Origin: Amycolatopsis arida
Lineage (GTDB): Bacteria; Actinomycetota; Actinomycetes; Mycobacteriales; Pseudonocardiaceae
Reading direction: 5' to 3'
Assembly: GCF_900115565.1 (NCBI RefSeq)
Contig: NZ_FOWW01000001.1
Location: 935,731-999,730, forward strand
DNA: 64,000 nucleotides
The notes beneath the pieces were generated by a model. The model was given only the letters and a program-made list of their open reading frames with translations. It was not told the DNA's origin and ran no database searches. This document shows, one piece after another, positions 45,574 through 53,966 of the stretch. The position numbers and the translations under genes are program-made. The number at the start of each line of letters is the position of its first letter. Position 1 is the stretch's first letter.

Positions 45574-47838
45574 TCACAGGAACATCGGCATTGGATTGAG
45601 TTCCTCGTACGGGGTCGGCCGGGAAATCCTGCCGAGCTGGACCGGAACCTCGAAAAGCCTACCGGGCCCGAATCGCGCCCAGAAGTGTCGCAGTCCCGGC
45701 ACGATCGTCTTCACCACGGGAAGCGCGATGTCCGGCCGGGTCTGGTCGAGCACGAATGTCTCCAGCCCGCGCTCTCCCAGCGCCGCGACGAGCGCGTCGA
45801 CATCCGCCGCGAGGTCGGTCCGCGGCCGATAGTCGAAGGCGTCCGGGCCCCGGGCGGCCTCGCCGGTGGTGGGCCGCAGGTAGGGCTGGTTGGCCACCGT
45901 GGCGTGCTCCCACCAGTGCCGCGCGTCCCGGTCGGTCGTGGGTATCTCGTCCGACGAGTCGGCCGCCAGCGTGGCGGGCATGAGCTGGTTCAGCTCGGTC
46001 AGCGCGCGGCGCAGCGCCAGTCGCGGGTCCAGGTGCGCCCCGAATCCGAACAGGATGTGCTCCCGCCGCGTGGACCGACGCCGTGACACCGCCGCCATGA
46101 CCGGGACACCGAGGTCCGCGGTGAGGTCGAGCACCCAGAGCTCGCGTCCCAGTTCGAAGTAGAGCTCCCGCATCTCGACGTGCCACGGGTCGGCGAACGC
46201 GTCGAGGTCCACCTCGGGCTGGGACGTGCGGTTATACCACCACAGCGCCACCGCGTCCCGCTCCACCAGCTCGAGCAGCCCCTGCAGCACGGCGTCGGCG
46301 AGGCTGCTGCCGGCGGCGTTGCCGTTGGAGTCGGCGGACAACGCCCCGGCGTTCGAGCCACCGGGCGCCCCGTAGTAGAGCATCGCGGTGGGCAGCAGGC
46401 GGTGCCGCTCGTGGGTCAGCGACCACACCGGTGTCCAGTCCGTCTCCGCGGTCTCGTCGAAGACCTCGAGGACGTGCTGGAACGGGCCGTGCGTGGCGTT
46501 CCACTCGGCACGCCCGCGGAACTGGCGCTCGTCGAACAGCAGGCACTCGTTGGGATGGATGGCCCGCTCGCCCAGCGAGCGCAGGCTGCCACGGACCCGC
46601 TCCTCGTCGCCGTGGAACCGGCCGCTGTGGCGTTCCACCGCCTCGCACAGCGCGCCCACCTCCGCGTCGAGGGCGGTCACGCCCTTGCCACCGCTCTCGT
46701 CGCGCAGCCCCCGGTACACCGAGTCCAGGTCACCCACCCGCGCGCCGAGGTTCGGGCCGGAGCGGAACGAGTGGAACGAGGCGGGACCGCGCGGGTCCCG
46801 GGTGATCTCCTTGATCACGCCGGTCACCGGGCTCATCAGGTGGCGGTAGCGCTCGAGGACTTGCTCGGGTCGAAGGCTACGGTGCCCACCACCCGCGCCG
46901 GTGACCTTCGGCGTCGGCGGCACCCGTACCGGCCGCCGGGCCTGCCGGGCCATCAGCGAGACGTCACCGCACTCCGAGCACTGCGGCCGGGCCCTCAGCT
47001 CGTGGAACCGGCCACCGAGGTCGAGGCTGTCGAAGGTCCACACGGACCGCTGCCCGGGGTGGCGGTGGCCACCGAGCCACTTCACCAGCTCCAGCGCGAC
47101 GAGGTTGGCGGCCGCCGCGGCGAGCGGGGGCACCGACACCGCCGCGCGGGGCGCGGGGCCGCGGCGGCCGAGCATCGACTGGACGCACGCCTCCGCGTGC
47201 CGGTGGCGCCAGAGGCGGTGAGCGAGGCAGTGCCAGCACGCCGATTCGCCCGGCTGGAAGATCGGCCCGATCCAGACCTGGGCACCGATCGGCTTGGCGA
47301 GCAGCCACGGCCGGCCGGTCGCTCGGTGCGCGGCGTCGATCTCCGCCAGGTCGGGATGGAGATAGTCGTCGCACAGCACCAGGGAGACATCGGAGTCGCC
47401 CGCGCTCAGTTGGAGCCCCGCCGCCTCCAGGGCGGCGGAGACCGCGGCGGTGTCCCCCGGTGCGCCGGCGGTGACCAGGTTGACCCGCTTCGTGGTGTCG
47501 CGTACGTCCGGGTCGATACCGCACGCGTCCCAGTAGGCGAGCGCCGGCTCGGCACTCCCCTGCGCGTTCGGCGGGCGGAAGGCGAGGAGCCCGGCCCGGG
47601 CCAGCCGGGTGAGGACGTGCCGAACCTGGTCGGCACCCATCCCACCCGGTCTGGCCCCGAGCACGGTCGCGAGGTCCCGCGTGCCGTCGAGCAGTGCGAC
47701 CAGCGCCCCGATCTGCGCTCCACGCAGGGCCGTGACCCCGCGCTCCGAGAACAGGAAGGCGCCCTGGTCGAGACTGACCTCGGTTCGCAGGTGACGCTTG
47801 AACCCCACCAAGCGCTCGGCCATGGAGCCGAGATCCAT
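45574..47838 (-). CDS. Fused E1-like/YcaO TOMM cyclodehydratase
   Basis: The 754-residue fusion has an N-terminal RRE/winged-helix and E1-like partner domain (about 1-310) with a CWHC...CSEC zinc set (CWHCLAHRLWRHRHAEAC and CSECGD). A YcaO domain follows (about 330-754) with GKGVTALDAEVGALCEAVER, then SNGNAAGSSLADAVLQGLLE and ERDAVALWWYNR, giving the ATP/Mg sites. The C-terminus is NPMPMFL, a Pro-containing tail as in cyclodehydratase YcaOs. It converts Ser/Thr (or Cys) of a precursor peptide to azolines using ATP. Its ATG overlaps the stop of the small peptide gene. Confidence 0.9.
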   Translation of the reverse strand: MDLGSMAERLVGFKRHLRTEVSLDQGAFLFSERGVTALRGAQIGALVALLDGTRDLATVLGARPGGMGADQVRHVLTRLARAGLLAFRPPNAQGSAEPALAYWDACGIDPDVRDTTKRVNLVTAGAPGDTAAVSAALEAAGLQLSAGDSDVSLVLCDDYLHPDLAEIDAAHRATGRPWLLAKPIGAQVWIGPIFQPGESACWHCLAHRLWRHRHAEACVQSMLGRRGPAPRAAVSVPPLAAAAANLVALELVKWLGGHRHPGQRSVWTFDSLDLGGRFHELRARPQCSECGDVSLMARQARRPVRVPPTPKVTGAGGGHRSLRPEQVLERYRHLMSPVTGVIKEITRDPRGPASFHSFRSGPNLGARVGDLDSVYRGLRDESGGKGVTALDAEVGALCEAVERHSGRFHGDEERVRGSLRSLGERAIHPNECLLFDERQFRGRAEWNATHGPFQHVLEVFDETAETDWTPVWSLTHERHRLLPTAMLYYGAPGGSNAGALSADSNGNAAGSSLADAVLQGLLELVERDAVALWWYNRTSQPEVDLDAFADPWHVEMRELYFELGRELWVLDLTADLGVPVMAAVSRRRSTRREHILFGFGAHLDPRLALRRALTELNQLMPATLAADSSDEIPTTDRDARHWWEHATVANQPYLRPTTGEAARGPDAFDYRPRTDLAADVDALVAALGERGLETFVLDQTRPDIALPVVKTIVPGLRHFWARFGPGRLFEVPVQLGRISRPTPYEELNPMPMFL

Positions 47839-48017
47839 CAGGCGGCTCTCTCAGAGCGCTCCGCCTTGGTCCACTGCGAAAGGCCGAGGTGCAGTGTTCT
47901 CGGGTTGCTCCACTGGTCGAACTCGTCGATGGTGAACTCGATCGGGTGAACTCCGGGGGTGGTGTCGAGCACCGTCCCACCGACGTGGTTCACTGGGCGA
48001 GCGCCTGGCTGCTGCAT
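47838..48017 (-). CDS. Candidate RiPP precursor peptide (59 residues, Cys-free)
   Basis: Short gene whose stop overlaps the YcaO start codon (ATGA). The ATG follows a GATGGGGA purine run (an ATG 12 nt further upstream is possible, following GAAAGG). It has an acidic, hydrophobic leader-like segment PIEFTIDEFDQ (about residues 25-35), then a basic Ser/Thr/Trp-containing tail starting WSNPRTLHLGLSQWTKAERS (36-55). There is no Cys, so heterocycles would be oxazole/methyloxazole from Ser37, Thr41, Ser47, Thr50, Ser55. No family match is recognised. Coupling, size and leader are the evidence. Confidence 0.6.
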   Translation of the reverse strand: MQQPGARPVNHVGGTVLDTTPGVHPIEFTIDEFDQWSNPRTLHLGLSQWTKAERSERAA

Positions 48018-48326
48018 GGGAATCCCCATCCTTTCGGGTCTTGCGGACTTGCCATGTGTTGCGACTTTCGGATGTTGCGATCCGGTGTCGCGGTGGCTAG
48101 AGGATTCTGTGTCGGCCATCACGGCTACTGCCAGTGCTCGGCTCATGCGCCGTACGTGGCTTTCTCATAGGCCCAACGGGTGTGATTCACGGTCGTACTC
48201 GTGGCACTGGCACTCCCGCCGGACGCCGGTCTTCTGCGAGGGTTCCGAGAAGATCGACCGCCGCTGGGCGCACGGACGACCTGGGTGGAACGGCCCGCGG
48301 CGGTGTGACAGATGGGAGCACCCGCG

Positions 48327-49145
48327 ATGGCCGCCGAACCCGCCCCCCAGGACACCCCGATGACACCCGACGACAGAGACGTCAGCTTCACCCTGCTCGG
48401 TCCTCTGGAGGTGCGGAAGGACGGCCGCGACCACGCACCGACCGCGCCCAAGATCCTCCAGCTGCTCGCGATGCTGCTGCTCAGGCCCGGCAAGGTCGTG
48501 CCCGCCGAGCTGATCATTAAGGAGCTCTGGGCGGACAACCCGCCGCGCAGCGTCCGTACCACGATGCAGACCTACATCTGGCAGCTGCGCCGGTGCATCG
48601 AGGAGAACGGGCTCGCCGCCGACGGCGACGAGATCCTCGCCACGAAGCCGCCGGGCTACGTGCTGCACGTCGCCTCCGCCCAGATCGACGTCTTTGCCTT
48701 CCAGCGGTTCGGTCAGCAGGGCAGGACCTTGCTCGACGAGCGCCGCCACGCCGAGGCGGCCGCCGCGTTCCGGTCGGCACTCGGGCTGTGGTGGGGTCCC
48801 CCGCTGGCGAACGTGAACTCCGGCCCGGTGCTCTCGGCGTACGCGATGGACCTGCAGGAACAGCGCCGTACCGTGCAGCACCTGCGGTTCCAGGCCGAGA
48901 TCGAGGCGGGCATGCACCGGGACCTGATCGGCGAGTTGCGGTCCCTGGTCGCCACGAACCCGCTGGACGAGAGCCTGCACAGCCAGCTGATGCAGGTGCT
49001 CAGCCGCAGCGGGCGGCGGGTCGAGGCGCTGGCCACGTACCGGCAGCTGCGCGCCAAGCTGAACGAGGAGCTCGGTCTCGAGCCGTGCCTGGAGTTGCAG
49101 GACCTGCACCACCAGCTGCTCTCCGCCGGCGAGCGCGTCGCCTGA
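48327..49145 (+). CDS. SARP family transcriptional activator
   Basis: The 272-residue SARP has an OmpR-like winged HTH (FTLLGPLEVRKDG, PKILQLLAMLLLRPGKVVPA, then TMQTYIWQLRRCIEENG, about residues 12-95) and a BTAD helical domain (about 105-270, ending ELGLEPCLELQDLHHQLL). I chose the second ATG because GGGAG lies 8 nt upstream. Divergent from the peptide-YcaO-SagB operon, it is the probable cluster-situated activator. SARPs usually bind direct repeats near -35 of target promoters. Confidence 0.88.
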   Translation: MAAEPAPQDTPMTPDDRDVSFTLLGPLEVRKDGRDHAPTAPKILQLLAMLLLRPGKVVPAELIIKELWADNPPRSVRTTMQTYIWQLRRCIEENGLAADGDEILATKPPGYVLHVASAQIDVFAFQRFGQQGRTLLDERRHAEAAAAFRSALGLWWGPPLANVNSGPVLSAYAMDLQEQRRTVQHLRFQAEIEAGMHRDLIGELRSLVATNPLDESLHSQLMQVLSRSGRRVEALATYRQLRAKLNEELGLEPCLELQDLHHQLLSAGERVA

Positions 49146-49242
49146 GCCTCATCCACAGTAGACGGTGTCGGTGCTGCTCCGCCGGCCCCACACCGGTACC
49201 ACCCCGGCATGCCGTCCCCGGCACGGCCGCGAGGAGCCGACC

Positions 49243-50652
49243 ATGAGCGCACCTTTCCGGAGCGGCCCGGTCACCGCCCCGATACCCGATCCCGGCCCGG
49301 CCGCGCTCGCCGAGCGGGCCGTCCGAGCGCTGGCCGCGGCCGACTCGCGGCTCTACCAGCTGCTCGCCGATGACCTGCGAGCGCAGGCCGGGACCCTCTC
49401 ACTGGTGGCCTCCGCCGGCGCCGGCCCCGTCTCGGCGCTGGCCGGTGCCGGCGCCCTCGGCACAGTCGCCGCCCACGGGTATCCCGGGCGCCGGCTTCGG
49501 GCCGGGTGCGCGGAGGCCGACGAGGTCGAACGGCTCGCGGTGCACCGTGCCATGGCCGCGTTCTCCGCCCGACACGCCAACGTGCAACCGCACTCCGGCA
49601 CCGCGGCCAGGTCGAGTGTCTGTTTCGGACTGCTCGAGCCGGGGGACACGATCCTCGTGCCGGACCCGGCGGGCGGCGGGCAGCACGCGCTCGGTTCGCC
49701 GGTCTCGGTGTCCGGCCGGTACTTCACGGCGGTCAGCTACGGCTTCGACACGGTGGGCAGGGTCGACGACGACCGACTCCTGCGGCTGGCGCGGCGGTTC
49801 CGGCCCAAGATCGTCGTGTGCGCGGCCGGCGACCATCCCCGGACACCGGACTTCGCCCGGTTCCGCGCCGTCGCCGACGAGGTGGGCGCCTATCTACTGG
49901 CCGACATCTCGGAGGTCGCCGGGCTGGTCGCCGCGGGGCTGCACCCCAACCCCGTGGACGACGCGCACATCACGACGGCGAGCACCGCTCAACTCGGCGC
50001 GCGGGGCGGGGTGATCCTGCTCGGCAAGGACGCCGACACGCCGGTGCCCGGTGCGCACCACACCCTACGCCGACTGGTCCAGCGCTCGGTGTTCCCGCTC
50101 ACCCAGGGCGCCGCCGACGCCGCCGCCGTCGCGGCCAAGGCGAGGGTCTTCGCGCACGTCACCACCGAGGGGTTCGGCCGGCAGGCGCGGCGGGCGGTGG
50201 CGGGGGCGCGGCGGATGGCCGCCGTGCTGCTCGACCACGGGCACGACGTGCTGACCTACGGCACGGACAACCACCTCGTGGTGACGAACGTGATGTCCCG
50301 CGGCACGACCGGCGTGGTGGCCGAGGCGGCGCTGGAGTCGTGCGGCCTGCTGACCGCGCGAGCGCGCGTGCCCTTCGACGTGAAGCCGCCACAGGTGGGC
50401 AGCGGCCTGCGGGTGGGCAGCAACGTCCTGGCGGCGAGGGGGATGTCGGCCGACGACATGGCCGGCTGCGCGGAGCTGCTGGACACCGTGCTCGGCGCGG
50501 TGACGCCACGGTCGGACACGGAGTACTCGCTGCCCGACGCGGTGCGGCTGCGGGTGCGGGACGCGGTGACGCGGCTGTGCCACCGGTTCCCGCTGCCGGA
50601 TTATCCGGTTCGGGAGGACCCCTCGGACGGAAGGGCGGCCACGGCATGCTGA
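49243..50652 (+). CDS. Serine hydroxymethyltransferase-like protein lacking the PLP lysine
   Basis: The 469-residue protein keeps the SHMT fold: NVQPHSGTAARSSV replaces QPHSGSQAN, DEVGAYLLADISEVAGLVAA matches [20 protein letters not shown], and the RGG motif survives in LGARGGVIL. The active-site TTTTHK segment instead reads TTASTA (near residue 245), so the PLP-binding Lys is Ala and the preceding His is Thr. The Asp of DISE remains and the following His is Glu. It therefore cannot work as an ordinary SHMT. GAGGAG precedes the ATG. It follows SARP by 97 nt, in the same direction. A RiPP-associated role is inferred. Confidence 0.8.
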   Translation: MSAPFRSGPVTAPIPDPGPAALAERAVRALAAADSRLYQLLADDLRAQAGTLSLVASAGAGPVSALAGAGALGTVAAHGYPGRRLRAGCAEADEVERLAVHRAMAAFSARHANVQPHSGTAARSSVCFGLLEPGDTILVPDPAGGGQHALGSPVSVSGRYFTAVSYGFDTVGRVDDDRLLRLARRFRPKIVVCAAGDHPRTPDFARFRAVADEVGAYLLADISEVAGLVAAGLHPNPVDDAHITTASTAQLGARGGVILLGKDADTPVPGAHHTLRRLVQRSVFPLTQGAADAAAVAAKARVFAHVTTEGFGRQARRAVAGARRMAAVLLDHGHDVLTYGTDNHLVVTNVMSRGTTGVVAEAALESCGLLTARARVPFDVKPPQVGSGLRVGSNVLAARGMSADDMAGCAELLDTVLGAVTPRSDTEYSLPDAVRLRVRDAVTRLCHRFPLPDYPVREDPSDGRAATAC

Positions 50653-50900
50653 CGGCACGAACCGCCACCAGATCCGGCACGCTGTCCTCTTCTGCCGTGC
50701 CGGGCGATCGTCACCAGCCAGGAGGGCGAGCGGGAGACGTCGTGGCATCGTCGAGGGCTTCTCGAGCCCTTCCGTACACACTGGACGGTGTAGAGCTGGC
50801 TGGCGAGGTGCTGACCGTGCCCCCACCGAGTCCCGACGCCCCGTCGACACCGACAACCACAACTCAACGACAGCGGAAAACGATTATGGGAGCATCATGA
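50646..50900 (+). CDS. Possible 84-residue Thr/Pro-rich peptide coupled at both ends
   Basis: The ATG overlaps the SHMT-like stop by 7 nt and the TGA overlaps the HxlR start (ATGA). Both overlaps suggest coupling. The product has SGTLSSSAVPGD, a leader-like ALPYTLDGVELAGEVL (about 41-56) and a Thr/Pro/Ser-rich tail (PPPSPDAPSTPTTTT). Third-position GC is only moderate (about 60-65%), and an inverted repeat lies inside the frame. It could be a second precursor, a chance frame over a promoter, or neither. Confidence 0.3.
   Translation: MLTARTATRSGTLSSSAVPGDRHQPGGRAGDVVASSRASRALPYTLDGVELAGEVLTVPPPSPDAPSTPTTTTQRQRKTIMGAS
50775..50792. promoter_or_regulatory. Inverted repeat upstream of the HxlR gene
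   Basis: TACAC and GTGTA are arms separated by 8 bp in TACACACTGGACGGTGTA, about 105 nt upstream of the HxlR start. It could be an HxlR operator. Arms are short, so support is modest. Confidence 0.4.
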
Positions 50901-51577
50901 CTGGTCGAACCTATGGGCAGTTCTGCGGTGTGGCGCGAGCGTTGGAGCTCGTGGGCGAGCGGTGGTCGCTGCTCGTCGTGCGGGACCTGCTACTGGGGCC
51001 GAAGCGGTACACCGACCTGCGGCAGACGTTGCCGAAGATCCCGGCGAGCATCCTGTCCGCCCGGCTCAACGAGCTGGAGCAGGCGGGAGTGATCCGCCGG
51101 AGGGTGTTGCCGCAGCTCGACGCCGCGGTGGTCTACGAGCTAACCGAGTACGGCAACGAGCTGGAGCCGATCATGCTGCAGCTCGGGCTGTGGGGTGCGC
51201 GGTCGCTGGGCGAGCCCGGGATGGATGACGTCTTCACCCTGGACTCGGCGATCCTGTCGCTGTACACCACCTTCCGGCCGGAGTACGCCGCCGGAGCGCA
51301 CGTGACCTACGAGGTCCACTACGGGAACATGGTGGTGCACGCGATGGTGGACGACGGCATGCTCAAGGTGGCCGAGGGTGCGTACCCGGACGCGGACCTG
51401 GTGATCGTGCCGATGGGCTCGATCAAGCCGATGCTGGCCGGGGAGATGACGCCGCGCCAGGCACTGGACAGCGGCGCGGTGCGGGTCACCGGCAGCCCCG
51501 AGCTGCTGACCCGGTTCGCCGAGATGTTCCGCATCCCGCCGGCCCCCGCGCGGGTCGCCGGCCTCGCGGTCCGCTGA
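50897..51577 (+). CDS. HxlR-type regulator with SCP2-like domain
   Basis: The 226-residue protein has an HxlR winged HTH at residues about 5-95 (ALELVGERWSLLVVRDLLLG, KYTDLRQ-type RYTDLRQTLPKIPASILSAR, then LNELEQAGVIRR). A C-terminal half (about 115-215) resembles SCP2 sterol-carrier domains with DADLVIVPMGSIKPMLAGE. The SCP2-like pocket could bind a hydrophobic ligand. It follows the SHMT-like and small frames, overlapping by 4 nt, and may respond to the RiPP product. Confidence 0.82.
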   Translation: MTGRTYGQFCGVARALELVGERWSLLVVRDLLLGPKRYTDLRQTLPKIPASILSARLNELEQAGVIRRRVLPQLDAAVVYELTEYGNELEPIMLQLGLWGARSLGEPGMDDVFTLDSAILSLYTTFRPEYAAGAHVTYEVHYGNMVVHAMVDDGMLKVAEGAYPDADLVIVPMGSIKPMLAGEMTPRQALDSGAVRVTGSPELLTRFAEMFRIPPAPARVAGLAVR

Positions 51578-51968
51578 CCGGCACCCGCGGCGCGGCCGAT
51601 GACGTCCGGGCCGCGGCGGGTCGCGCGTCCAGCCTTCGGCGGCCCACGACCCTCCGCGGCCCGACGGCACGAGTGCGCACCGCTCGTGCACGGTACTTCT
51701 CGTCCGTGGCCACCGATCACGGCACCCAGATCGCCAGGTCGACGGAAGGCACGGGGGTGCGGTGAACGGCGAGAGTGGGCACGGCGGCCACCGTGCTCGG
51801 TGCGCCGCCGCCGGCCGCCGCGAGCCGCCGGCCGGTCCGGCGTGGCCGGGGGCTACCTGACGTGCCGTTCGCCCCCCACGGCGTCGCGCATGTCAACGTC
51901 GACATCCGCTTCGCCGTCCTCGAGTGACTCCCTGGACGATCCACCATCGGCACCGGCAGGATTGCCTG
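51578..51968. other. Intergenic stretch
   Basis: About 390 bp between the HxlR gene and the secreted phosphodiesterase gene. It has only shadow frames. I see no gene; it should contain the downstream gene's promoter. Confidence 0.5.
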
Positions 51969-53327
51969 ATGCGGATCGGAACGCTCCGCGCCGCCGCCGT
52001 TCTCGCGGTGGCGTCCCCGGCGGGCCCGGTGGACTCCGCCGCGGCGGAGCCGGCGGCCACCGGCGGGCAGTTCTCCGTGCTCACCTACAACATCGCCGGC
52101 CTGCCCGAACTGTTGTCCGGCAGTGATCCGGAGAGGAACACCCCGGTCATCGGGGAGCACATCAACGCCTACGACGTCGTGCACGTCCAGGAGGACTTCA
52201 ACTACCACGCCGCGCTGTACCGCACCAACCGCCATCCGCACCGGACCCCGACCAGCGGCGGCGCCGGCCTCGGTGACGGACTGAACACCCTCTCCCATCA
52301 CCCCTACGCCGACTTCGCGCGAGTCCGCTGGAACGCCTGCAACGGCACGGACTGCCTCACGCCGAAGGGGTTCTCGTTCTCGCGGATCAGGCTCGCCGAG
52401 GGCGCCTACGTCGACTTCTACAACCTGCATCCCAATGCCGGGGTGTCCCCCGCCGACCTGGCCGCCCGGCGGTCGAACATCAGCCAGCTCTCGGCGTTCA
52501 TCGCCACGTACTCGGCGGGCAACGCCGTCGTCGTGATGGGTGACACCAACACCCGGTACACCCGCGCCGAGGACAACATCCGCGAGCTCGTCGTCGCCAA
52601 CGGACTGACCGATGCCTGGGTCCAGTTGGAGCGCGAGGGCCGGGCTCCGGCGGCGGGCAGCCCGGCACTGGTGTGCGACCCGGACAACGTCACGGACGTC
52701 TGCGAGGTGGTGGACAAGATCCTCTACCGGGGGAACCGATACGTCCGGCTGACCGCGACCGACTACCGCAACGAGCACGGTCGGTTCCTCGACGCGGAAG
52801 GCAAGCCGCTGTCCGACCACTACCCGATCGCCGCCACCCTGCGGTGGAGCCTTGACGAGAGCCTGCGCCTCACCGACCAGGTCGGCGGTCCGCACGGCGT
52901 TCCCTTCACCGACGTCGATCGGGTTCCGGTTCCGGCGCGGGTGAGCAGGGTGGCGATCCGCTCGGGCGAACGCGTCGACGCCGTGTCCACCACGTTGGCC
53001 GACGGGACGGTGTTCGCGCACGGCGGAAGCGGTGGAACGGAGCGTGCGCTCACGCTGTCGCCCGGCGAGTATCTTACGGAGATCACGCTGGACACCGGGC
53101 AGAAGGACGGCCGCACGCGGATCTTCCACGTCCGGTTCCGCACCAATCTGGGCAGGGTGCTGTCCGGCGGTACCCCGACCTCGTCGACGGGGACCCACAC
53201 CGCACCCCCCGGCTGGCAGATCGTGGCCTTCCACGGCCGTGCCGGCGCCGAGCTGGACAAGCTGGGCGTGATCCAAACCCGCGTGAACCAGTGGTACGCC
53301 CCGTTTCCCCGCGTCCCGCAATCCTGA
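51969..53327 (+). CDS. Secreted endonuclease/exonuclease/phosphatase-family protein with jacalin-like lectin domain
   Basis: The 452-residue protein has a short N-terminal hydrophobic signal-like region (TLRAAAVLAVASPAGP). An EEP domain follows (about 35-300): FSVLTYNIAGLPE, QEDFNYH for the metal Glu, VVMGDTNTRY, and LSDHYPI with the catalytic Asp-His at the end. The C-terminal jacalin-like lectin (about 310-445) reads GGPHGVPFTDVD, VSRVAIRSGERVDAVSTTLADG and IVAFHGRAGAELDKLGVI. This resembles secreted phosphodiesterases or sphingomyelinase-like enzymes that bind carbohydrate. The substrate is not determined. Confidence 0.85.
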   Translation: MRIGTLRAAAVLAVASPAGPVDSAAAEPAATGGQFSVLTYNIAGLPELLSGSDPERNTPVIGEHINAYDVVHVQEDFNYHAALYRTNRHPHRTPTSGGAGLGDGLNTLSHHPYADFARVRWNACNGTDCLTPKGFSFSRIRLAEGAYVDFYNLHPNAGVSPADLAARRSNISQLSAFIATYSAGNAVVVMGDTNTRYTRAEDNIRELVVANGLTDAWVQLEREGRAPAAGSPALVCDPDNVTDVCEVVDKILYRGNRYVRLTATDYRNEHGRFLDAEGKPLSDHYPIAATLRWSLDESLRLTDQVGGPHGVPFTDVDRVPVPARVSRVAIRSGERVDAVSTTLADGTVFAHGGSGGTERALTLSPGEYLTEITLDTGQKDGRTRIFHVRFRTNLGRVLSGGTPTSSTGTHTAPPGWQIVAFHGRAGAELDKLGVIQTRVNQWYAPFPRVPQS

Positions 53328-53338
53328 GGGCGGCATTG

Positions 53339-53358
53339 ACGTGGGACGGGTCCCACGT
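53339..53358. terminator. Terminator-like hairpin after the phosphodiesterase gene
   Basis: ACGTGGGAC and GTCCCACGT form a perfect 9-bp stem with a 2-nt loop, 11 nt after the stop codon. There is no T-run, but GC-rich hairpins alone commonly terminate in actinomycetes. Confidence 0.6.
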
Positions 53359-53443
53359 GGCAGGACGCGAGCCGAAGGCGACCTCGGGTAGCCGCCCACG
53401 GACCGGACCCCACCTCGGGCCCCCAGGAACGCCCCAGCCTGGC

Positions 53444-53527
53444 GAACGAAGATCTCGCCGCCCGGAACGAAGACCTCGCCACCCCGAACGTAGATCTCGG
53501 GCTCTCGATCGTAGATCTCGCCCCGAA
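53444..53527. repeat. 21-nt tandem repeat array (four units)
   Basis: Units start GAACGAAGATCTCGCC, GAACGAAGACCTCGCC, GAACGTAGATCTCGGG and GATCGTAGATCTCGCC with a 21-nt period. On the minus strand they would read as a seven-residue repeat (GEIYVRG-like). It is non-coding in context, and the period equals that of the array in the hut operon. Confidence 0.75.
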
Positions 53528-53548
53528 CGGGGGGACACGCACCCATCC

Positions 53549-53811
53549 GCCTACCACCCCCGCCGTGTACCCAGCAAGCGAGCGCCAGCGAGCGAAGCGA
53601 CCACCAAGGCCGCACATAGCCAAGCCAAGGCCACCCACAGCCAACCCACCCGGCCCGCCTACCGACCCCCCGCGTGGCCCCAGCAAGCGAGCGCCAGCGA
53701 GCGAAGCGCCCCAGAAGTCCCAGAGCCAGCCCCAGCCAAACGCACCCTCACCCACAAGGCGCCTACCACCCCCGCCGTGTACCCAGCAAGCGAGCGCCAG
53801 CGAGCGAAGCG
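53549..53811. repeat. Three copies of a 29-nt dispersed repeat
   Basis: The 29-nt core (starting CCAGCAAGCGAGCGCC) occurs identically at 53571-53599, 53680-53708 and 53783-53811. The first and third copies share a further 22 nt upstream, so 51 nt are identical (53549-53599 versus 53761-53811). It is intergenic, between a secreted-protein gene and tmRNA. It is AGCGAGCG-rich and has no coding potential of note. Confidence 0.85.
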
Positions 53812-53966
53812 CCCAAGCACATGGCTGGTTCACGACCAACGTCACCAGCGCTCGCCAGAGGTGGGGAGCTCGCACCGTGGGGGGGTGTGGGGGGGCTCGG
53901 CCCCCCACTGCGAGGACCGGAACACGAAACGGCGAGCGCTCTCCGCGAGCACTCGCCGCCGACGTG

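Noticed and set aside
49243..50652. Housekeeping glyA
   Set aside because: The PLP lysine and neighbouring histidine are replaced, and the gene lies in a RiPP locus.
53549..53811. CRISPR array
   Set aside because: Only three repeat copies with 29-nt core, spacers of unequal length (about 75-80 nt), and no cas genes nearby.
51717..53908. Long minus-strand frames opposite the phosphodiesterase gene
   Set aside because: They have repetitive Arg/Val/Gly composition and no domain, while the plus strand has EEP and jacalin motifs.
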